Below are positions 57,004-64,000 of a DNA stretch of 64,000 bases, piece after piece. Origin of the DNA: Adiantum capillus-veneris (taxonomy: Eukaryota; Streptophyta; Polypodiopsida; Polypodiales; Pteridaceae). The position numbers and the translations under genes were made by a program. Under the pieces are notes generated by a model that was given only the letters and a program-made list of their open reading frames with translations, searched no databases and was not told the DNA's origin. How positions within the stretch are numbered: the stretch's first letter is position 1; each line of letters opens with the position of its first letter. Where the stretch lies: positions 85,179,721-85,243,720 of the forward strand of contig CM043956.1 of the NCBI GenBank assembly GCA_014529385.2. Direction: 5' to 3'.

Positions 57004-60000
57004 GGGCCGCCCAATTAAAGGGCATGGCCAATGGCCGCCCACTTGAGAATTAAAGTGGCTCTAACTAGGGGGTGTGAAAGCCAAAGTAAAACGAAGGTGA
57101 TGGTGGGCAGAGCAGAAAATGACAACACATGGAGAAGAGGAAGCGCTCACGCAGGCCACCTCACACCTCGAATGGCTTGGTCCATGAAGCGAAAAGTGAT
57201 CAGAAGCTAGAGGCGATGCGATTCTGCACTAGTCGCGTAGCGTTTGGAACTGCCCAAAAACCCACCTGCCACGTCATCAGGGAGCCATTCCCATTAGCGA
57301 TATCGCTATTGGGATGGCCGAAAATAGAAGGAGGCAAGTCCATGAAGCACAAAGGGTGCTATTATAAAAACAAAAAAAGGCGGCTCTCTGAAATATCTTC
57401 TCCTCTTTTCATTAAACCCCTTCTCTCCCGGGGAAGAAAGCCTTGAGATCATAAGCTCCATAACCCAATCTAAGCTTTCATAAGTTTCATTAGCCGAGGC
57501 TAATTTAATATCCTTGACACTAGTTCTATAATTGGACACTTAAGTGTCCTGAGACACTAAAGTGTCCTGTTTTTCTACCAAGTTTTGGCAATTTATTTGT
57601 CAAGCTAGAAAGAAGTTTTTTTACACCTTGCTTCTATTATAGATTGGTTATGAGGGAAAAAAAACACTGGATTTTTCTCCATATCAAAATAAAATCTGTA
57701 TGGAGAGAATTTTGGTAAGTTCTAAGACATAAATTTTAGTAAAATTTCAAGCCGTTTTGCAAAATTGTTATATCTTTTTGTAGAGATGGCCTTTCTTGCG
57801 TTTATAAAAGCCAAGTGTTAGCACTTAATGTTACAAAACAATGAGATGCACTTCAAAGATAAGTTTTCACATCACATGCAAGCTATAGATATAATTTCAT
57901 ACTTGAGCACATGCTGAATAAGAGCATAATTTTGGTGTTCCAAAGGTCCCCTCATGTAATTGGTACTATTCTAGTGCAATTTGACAACTACAAATGACTT
58001 TATATGTTTAAACCAAGAAATTATGTATTTTTTGGGCTCCCTGACTCAATTAAATCTCATTGCTTGAACTCTATTTTGAATTTTTTATCGTGAAAAAACT
58101 CTTGAAAATCTTGAGTTCTCCATAATAACATTGAAAACAAGGTTTTAGGCACCCCAATTGTGTATGTACCACGTAGTTTGATACATTTAGTTGATTTACA
58201 TGAAAAGTTTGATATTATTTGGGGTTTTGAATGCTTATGTCTCAAGAATGAAAATATGAAAGTTCTCTTATGCAGTTTTGAATATTTAAAATGATCCAAT
58301 AATTGTTGCATACCAAAGCCCTTCTACTTGCCACCTTGAGTGCTCAATGGAAAGGGCAAGCAATGTATCTCTTTTTAAAACTCACAAATACATCAAAAAT
58401 ATTTTTCTTTGTGTACAACTATATGCTTGAAATGACCATATCAAACACATGGAGCTTTCCATTCTTTTATATACCCCAAAGTCAATTTTTTTGCACATGA
58501 AACTTTCATCTATAGCAAAATTGTGGAAGAGTCACCTAAAATTTTCTACAAGGTCGCTTCATTTTTTCTTGAGCTTATAAATGCGATTTCTTGAAAGCGT
58601 TGTTAGGAGTTTTTTGGAGCAAGGGACTGCGCATATGTATATACACATGCATGGTGCATTGAATAAAGGATTGCCCATTTTCCAGAGCCAGGTGGTTACG
58701 TGGGGCCCACACGTGTACAGATAGGACAACATGTACATAGTGCATCGATTTTCACTATCACCAGCACTAGTGTGTTTTTCCTATAATAATGAGGAGTTGG
58801 TAGCGCGTAAACTTTTCAAGGAAGCTATCTGCGGGCCGACGACATGAGGTAAGCAGGCGCGTCAGATGACATCTAGTGGTGTCAAGAGGTTGAATGGGGT
58901 CAATACTTGCACGTGGATAAGTACGAACACAACGTGGGTGTTTCCTTGTGATAATTATACAAAAAGGTCATCACGAGGACCATATTTTGGGGCCACTTCA
59001 CGTGGTGGTGGGATGGATTATTGGAAAAAGTTGAGTGCCAGGTGTGCGGATGGATGCAGCAGGGTGACAACTATGCACTACGAGGCCATTTTTTCACATG
59101 TTCTGGGTCCGTTTGAGGTCAACCAAAAGGCCAAAGGTTCCCAAGTAATAAAGCTAAGTGTGGGAACTAAAAAACCTGAGAGAAGACTAGAAAAAATGTG
59201 GAGAGAAGAGGAGGAACAGTCGCAATTGTGTTTTTGCTGTTTTTGGAGCATGTTTTAGCTATAAATTACTCATCCGAGGTCAGATTTGAGCACTTTGACA
59301 TTGTAGACTGGGTTTTGGGCCATTCTGGGCACGATGGCGCTATCCATTTTACCAAATTCCTCACTGTTTTTCTTTTGTTTTGACTGTGTAAGTTTCTCCT
59401 ATGAGCGAAGCTTCTTCTCCAATTTGTGATTGTATCTGTCATATTTTACCCATATTGTGTGAGCTATTTGCCCCATTGGTGTTGGCCCAAGCTCAATTGT
59501 ATCTAAACATCAGAAATTCACCTCTTTTGAGCTGAGTTTTTTGGGTGTGTGTGTGTGTCTCTGTGTGGAGTGGGCAAATGGATAGTCTCTCTCATGTCAC
59601 TCCATCGGTGTGTTCACAGTCTCGGCCAGGTGGGTTGTGTAAGCCGAGTGGTGCCCCATAGTGTGTGTGTGTACCATCCCAAGAGTGTGTGTTGGGTCAT
59701 TATAGAGGGGTTGTGTGTGTTTCCATCCCGCTCACATTATTTTGGTGTCCCCACTAAGGATCTTCTTCGAGTACCTTCATCTTTGGGAGTACAAATTGCA
59801 GATTATAGGTTACAGGGACAGGTACAGGTATAGGTGATTCACACAGGTACAGGTAGCTAGAGTAGAGTGATACACTAACAATGGAAGTCACTTGCAGTTT
59901 TCGTCGGTATGCATCATTTGGCGCCTGTTTGAGCGCATTGTCTGCTGCTACTGGTATTGTACGTTACTTGTGGAAACTACCATTGTACACCTTTGTGGAG

Positions 60001-60760
60001 CCATATTTGGTTTTATTTGGCAGTCCTAGCCATTTTTGAGACTTGGTCTGGAAGATAGTCATTTTTGAGACTTGGCTATACGAGATTTGCATAAGCTTTC
60101 ATGAGAGGGTCGATAGCGTGAGGTTTTATTGAGCTGGGGGATTCTCAAATGTGAGATTCTTTCGATGATACAGGTGGCTGGAGCACCCTTTTTGTGACCT
60201 CGCCATAGGGTATGTACTAGTGATTCCTACTTGATGCTCCGGTTCTATTGTTGTAGGTTATGCATACATATACAGTCTATATTTTGGGTTCTTACTGCTC
60301 TACTTCTTAGGAAACTCTGCCAAAAATTTTCCAAGTTGTGATGGCTGGTTTTTTGGTCTTTTGAGCGATTTATGTTGTTATGCTGCTGAAATTGTGGCAA
60401 TCAGGTGTGGCCTTCTTGGGAGCTGCATGGTTGACTTTAATGGATGATCAAAATGGCCCTCAATTCACTTCTTTTCATTTAACTCAAAGAATCCAGATAA
60501 ATGTTCCTGTGTCCAGGAAGATTTGTTTCCAGCAGTGCATAGTCTTTATCTTTGGGCCAAGAAGATTAAGAGATATAATGGAATACCCTTTTCCTGTTGT
60601 AATTCCGATGATTAACTATGACAACTCATTTGGTGAGCATGTTTTGTCCTTATCTAAAGACAAGCTCCATTGAAGTTTCTAGGGACTGAGTCGGTCAAAA
60701 GTTTTGGGTTCTTGTACGTGTGTTCGAAGGGGTTCTCAAAGCACTGTAGCTTGAGTAGCC
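57004..60760. other. Noncoding or unrecognised spacer
   Basis: Includes the 16-bp palindrome GGACACTTAAGTGTCC at 57534-57549, a short (GT)n at about 59547-59563 and a small ACAGGT repeat near 59815-59853. Frames at 58866-59258, 59549-59833 and 60380-60673 are 95-130 codons long with no recognised motif, so I do not call them genes. Confidence 0.5.
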
Positions 60761-60915
60761 ATGGCTTTCTCTTATCCGTAGTTTCATGGAAGAAATGATG
60801 AAGATGTGGAAGACTTTTAAGAAAAGATGGAGGTTTCTTGCATTAGTAGTTAGATTCACGATCCTGCACAAATGTTACATCTTCTCCAAATTTGTTTGAA
60901 GAGTGATGCACGAGT
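60761..60915 (+). pseudogene. Ty3/gypsy gag relic interrupted by copia
   Basis: Plus-strand reading contains FHGRNDEDVEDF, EKMEVSCISS and IHDPAQMLHLLQICLKSDAR, typical of the start of a gypsy gag capsid domain. Three stops (TAG, TAA, TAG) interrupt 51 codons. The frame is cut exactly where the copia LTR begins. Confidence 0.65.
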
Positions 60916-61142
60916 TGTTGGAATTAGGGTTGCAGAGAAACACACATAGCTTGGAGAAGACGAAGGAAGCTCAAGGCACACAATAGAGAGTGTGTTACTT
61001 AGTGTGCAATGGAAAGATAGATAGCCCTAGAGTGATGGGCGTATATACAATGCACGGGGGAAAAAACCTCCTAAAGAGGGAAAAAATGCCCCGGCGGTCC
61101 TAGTGTGTTCACACACATCACTACCACATGTATATGGTAACA
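60916..61142 (-). repeat. Copia 3' LTR
   Basis: 227 bp. On the minus strand it begins TGTTACCATATAC and ends AATTCCAACA. The left flank is CGAGT, which would be the target duplication; its partner is outside the window. Confidence 0.85.
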
Positions 61143-61154
61143 AATCCCCCCTGG
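61143..61154 (-). promoter_or_regulatory. Copia polypurine tract
   Basis: On the minus strand CCAGGGGGGATT directly precedes the TG of the LTR. Confidence 0.9.
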
Positions 61155-61214
61155 AGTGATGCGGTGAACGAGAGCTGGCACATGAGTAAAGGGAAGTGCC
61201 ATGCCCTGAGGACA

Positions 61215-63832
61215 GGATCAGTCCACAAAGGGGAGTAAGCCCAAAGCTTTGCGGAAAGCTTCAAGCTTCTCACGAGACAATGCCTTTGTGAAAAGATCTG
61301 CAAGGTTGTCCTGTGTTGGCACATAAGCCAAGCTGATCTCTCCTGCTGAGAGCCTCTCCCTGACATAGTGGTAATGCACCTCAATGTGCTTTGTGCGAGC
61401 ATGAAAAATTGGGTTCCTTGCAATTGCCAATGCGCTCTGACTGTCAGTGTAGATAGTGTTGGCAGTGTCCTATCCAACACCCAAGTCAGCCATAAGGCGT
61501 CTGAGCCATACACACTCAACCGTAGCTGTGAAGACTGCCCTGTACTCAGCCTCACAACTCGAAGTGGCCACAGTAGGTTGCTTCTTGCTCAACCATGCTA
61601 TACATGAACTGCCAAGCATGAAACAAAAACCACTTGTGAACACTCATGTGTCAAAACAACCAGCCAAATCTGAGTCCGAAAAAGCATGTAAGTCTGGCGG
61701 CAATGATCCCCCCTTGGGATAAAACAAGCCAAGATGTAAAGTGCCACTAAGGTAGCGGAAAATCTTCTTGACAGCCTGCCAATGCTTAGACCCTGGGCTA
61801 TGCATAAATCTGCTGACCTGCGAGACTGCAAACTGAATATTTGGCCTCGTGTTACATACATAAATGAGGCAGCCAACAGCAGTTTGGTAAAGAGTGACAT
61901 CAGCAGGATCGCCAGCATCATGTAGAATCAACTTCAAACCTGTTTCCATGGGAGTGGCAATAGGTTTGCAATCCTCAAGTCCAAACTTACATAGCAATGT
62001 CTCTATGTAACTTTTCTGACACAAGGCAATACCACCATCACACTGCTTCAACTGTATACCCAAGAAATGATGCAACAGCCCCAAATCTTTCATCTTGAAA
62101 GTAGCATTCAAATCAGCCTTAAATTCAGCAATATGTCTCTCATTTGGTCCAATGATCAGCAAATCATCAACATAAAGAACCACAATGAGAAATACATCAT
62201 CCTCACGCTTTACATACAATGTGCTTTCTGTTGGACTGTTACGAAAGCCTCGTTTAACCAAATGAGTGTCAGCTTTCTCATACCAAGCACGAGGAGATTG
62301 CTTCAACCCATACAAAGCCTTCTTACATTTGCACACTTTGTCCTCTTGTCCTTTTATGACAAAACCGCGAGGCTACGTTACATAAACTTCCTCAAATATG
62401 TCACCATTCAAGAAAGCAGTAACAATGTCTGATTGATGTGCATCCGAACCAAAATGAGCTGCCAATGCACATAGAAAACGCACAGTAGTCATACGACAAG
62501 TGGGAGAAAAAGTCTCTTCATAATCTATGCCTTTTTGTTGTGCATAACCCTTTGCAACAAGTCGAGCCTTATGGCGATCGATCTCACCATCCGGCTTGCG
62601 TTTCAACTTGTAAACCCACTTTGTACCAATGGCCTTTTTGCCAGGAGGCAAATCACATAAAGTCCATGTGTCATTCTCTATAAGTGCATCATATTCTGAT
62701 TTCATGGCAGCAATCCAATTTTTTGAATTCTGTGCTTCATCAAAAGACAGAGGCTCCTCAACATCATGTAAACTAGACACAGCCAAAGCATAACAATCTG
62801 ATGCATAAGATGCATGGCGAGAGCCTGAACGAGTACGACTAGATAAAGGTGCATCCAATTTACTGTCACGCAAAGTGTGCACCAGCCATTTTGGCATACC
62901 TCTAGCCTGCTCATTTTCAGCCCTTTCCTCATCAAGTACATCATGTACATCTGCATCAGTGATAGGCTGTTCTAAAACATTTTCAGAAACCCCCATAGGC
63001 TGTACATTTGCCTCATTGGAACTTACATTCGTATTTCCACCACTGAAAAGAGGCAACAAAGTGTCATAAATGTCATGTGAGCTTACATTACTGTCTCTAG
63101 TACATGACAGCAAGGGCTGAACAGAATCTTCCACAAACACTACATCCCGTGAAACCAGAATACGTTTTGTTTGCGGATGATACAACCTGTAACCTTTGCT
63201 TTCAGCACTATAACCAACAAAAATACATTTGATAGCCTTATCATCCAATTTTCTGCGCTGCACTTGTGGCACCAAAGCATATGCCAAACAGCCAAAAACA
63301 CGCATGTGCTCAATAGAAGGCTTTCTATCATGCCATGCTTCATATGGAGTAATAGACTACAAAGCTTTCGTAGGACACCTGTTAAGTACATAAGTGGCAC
63401 ACATGATGGCCTCAAGCCAAAAAGAATGTGGCAAAGCTTGACTTTTGACCATACATCGTGCCATTTCCGTTAGTGACCTGTTTTTCCTCTCAGCAACACC
63501 ATTTTGCTGAGGTGTATAAGGCACTGTACATTGGTGTTTTATTCCACGACTAGCTAGAAATGCATTAAATTCATGATACATATACTCCCCCCCTCGATCG
63601 GAACGGAGGGTGCCCATAGTACATTTTGAGACATTTTCAGCCATAGCCAAAAATTGTTTGAAGCACATAAAAACTTCGGACTTTGCTTTAAGCGGAAATA
63701 CCCATGCATGCGTGGAGTAATCATCAATGAAAGTCACGAAGTACAGGTAATTGCCCAAGGACGGAGTTTGCATGGGCCCACAAACATCACTATGCACAAG
63801 CTGCAACCTGCATGTGGCCCTAACTGAACCAT
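61215..63832 (-). pseudogene. Copia pol: integrase, reverse transcriptase, RNase H
   Basis: Integrase core: HSDVCGPM, RSDRGGEYM and TPQQNGVAERKNRS (D, D, E). Then MRVFGCLAYALVP. RT: WVYKLKRKPDGEIDRHKARL, KALYGLKQSPRAWY and VLYVDDLLI with the catalytic Y-V-D-D at about 62165. RNase H: SSCEAEYRA, DSQSALAIARNPIFHARTKH, and ADLFTKALSREKLE at the end. The frame is nearly intact, about 870 codons, but four stops interrupt it: TAG near 63357, TAG near 62374, TGA near 61644 and TAG near 61470. Each sits where the family has Gln (CAG) or, for the TGA, Arg (CGA). Confidence 0.94.
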
Positions 63833-64000
63833 CCTTATCATCATTGTATCAATAAAAATGAATAAATCATCATGGTATCAACGAAAAGCATCATGATATC
63901 ACCGAATAATAATTGTATCAACCAAACAACATCATGGAATCACCGAGAATAACCATGGTATCAACGAAAAAACATCATGGTATCACCGAGAATAACCATG
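63833..64000. repeat. Minisatellite running off the right edge
   Basis: Degenerate units of about 19-24 bp with CATCATGGTATCACCGAGAA and CATGGTATCAACGAAAA alternate, giving a higher-order period of about 43 bp. At least seven units are visible and the array is not finished at the window end. Confidence 0.88.

Larger units (their letters stand above)
60916..63832 (-). mobile_element. Ty1/copia element, 3' part
   Basis: Minus-strand copia element with its 3' LTR (60916-61142), polypurine tract and pol from RNase H back to the integrase core. It is cut on the right, at about 63832, by a minisatellite, so gag, protease, the start of integrase and the 5' LTR are missing from the window. It lies inside a gypsy gag relic. 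Confidence 0.92.

Noticed and set aside
57534-57549. Palindrome GGACACTTAAGTGTCC as an element end
   Set aside because: No partner sequence or target duplication could be found; a 16-bp palindrome alone is weak evidence.

Overview
The window is plant nuclear DNA made almost entirely of nested and decayed transposable elements and very long simple-sequence arrays. I found no intact host gene, tRNA, rRNA or CRISPR array. The plant assignment rests on CACTA (En/Spm) transposons with tnp2-type transposase, on Ty3/gypsy and Ty1/copia elements using the plant-type initiator-Met tRNA primer site, on plant-type L1 LINE reverse transcriptase, and on a pentatricopeptide-repeat (PPR) relic. The extraordinary density of (CT)n/(GA)n and (GT)n/(CA)n arrays and the mix of old repeats suggest a large genome. 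A fern or another non-flowering plant is only a guess.

Layout, left to right. 1-2.2 kb is a purine/pyrimidine microsatellite field. 2.2-5.4 kb holds a 5'-truncated LINE inserted, with an 11-bp target duplication, next to a fragment of an unclassified repeat called element X here. 5.4-5.9 kb is an inverted-repeat element with (AC)n ends. 6.29-8.10 kb is a 1.8-kb noncoding LTR element (TRIM type) with LTRs, primer site and polypurine tract visible. 8.3-8.9 kb is a dispersed repeat (R) also found at 54-55 kb. 11.3-15.2 kb is an inverted, truncated copy of element X. 15.2-20.9 kb stacks a gypsy protease fragment, a 3'-truncated CACTA element (CACTA-2), and the gag and LTR of a second gypsy family. 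23.5-25.8 kb is another gag start plus LTR of that family.

27.1-44.0 kb is one large Ty3/gypsy retrotransposon on the minus strand (gypsy-3: 392-bp LTRs, gag, protease, reverse transcriptase, RNase H, integrase and an extra third coding region). A 5.5-kb CACTA element (CACTA-1) with exact TIRs and a 3-bp target duplication sits inside the third coding region, and a probable solo LTR splits the integrase tail.

47.6-54.2 kb is the fullest copy of element X: a decayed coding region between two direct repeats of about 1.35 kb, each carrying a TATA box. Its protein has no obvious reverse-transcriptase core, but short motifs recall the upstream part of some retroelement polyproteins. This, together with repeats in both orientations, suggests a Penelope-like or otherwise undescribed retroelement. 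It is my best candidate for something new. 54.2-55.2 kb is the second R copy, carrying a 258-bp MITE absent from the first. 56.8-57.0 kb is the PPR relic. 60.9-63.8 kb is the 3' part of a Ty1/copia element inserted in a gypsy gag relic, cut on the right by a minisatellite running off the window.

In several elements most in-frame stops are TAG where the family has glutamine (CAG). That is what deamination of methylated cytosine in CHG context would produce, so the region looks like long-silenced heterochromatin. Protein identities are by eye, from recognised motifs, with no database search.
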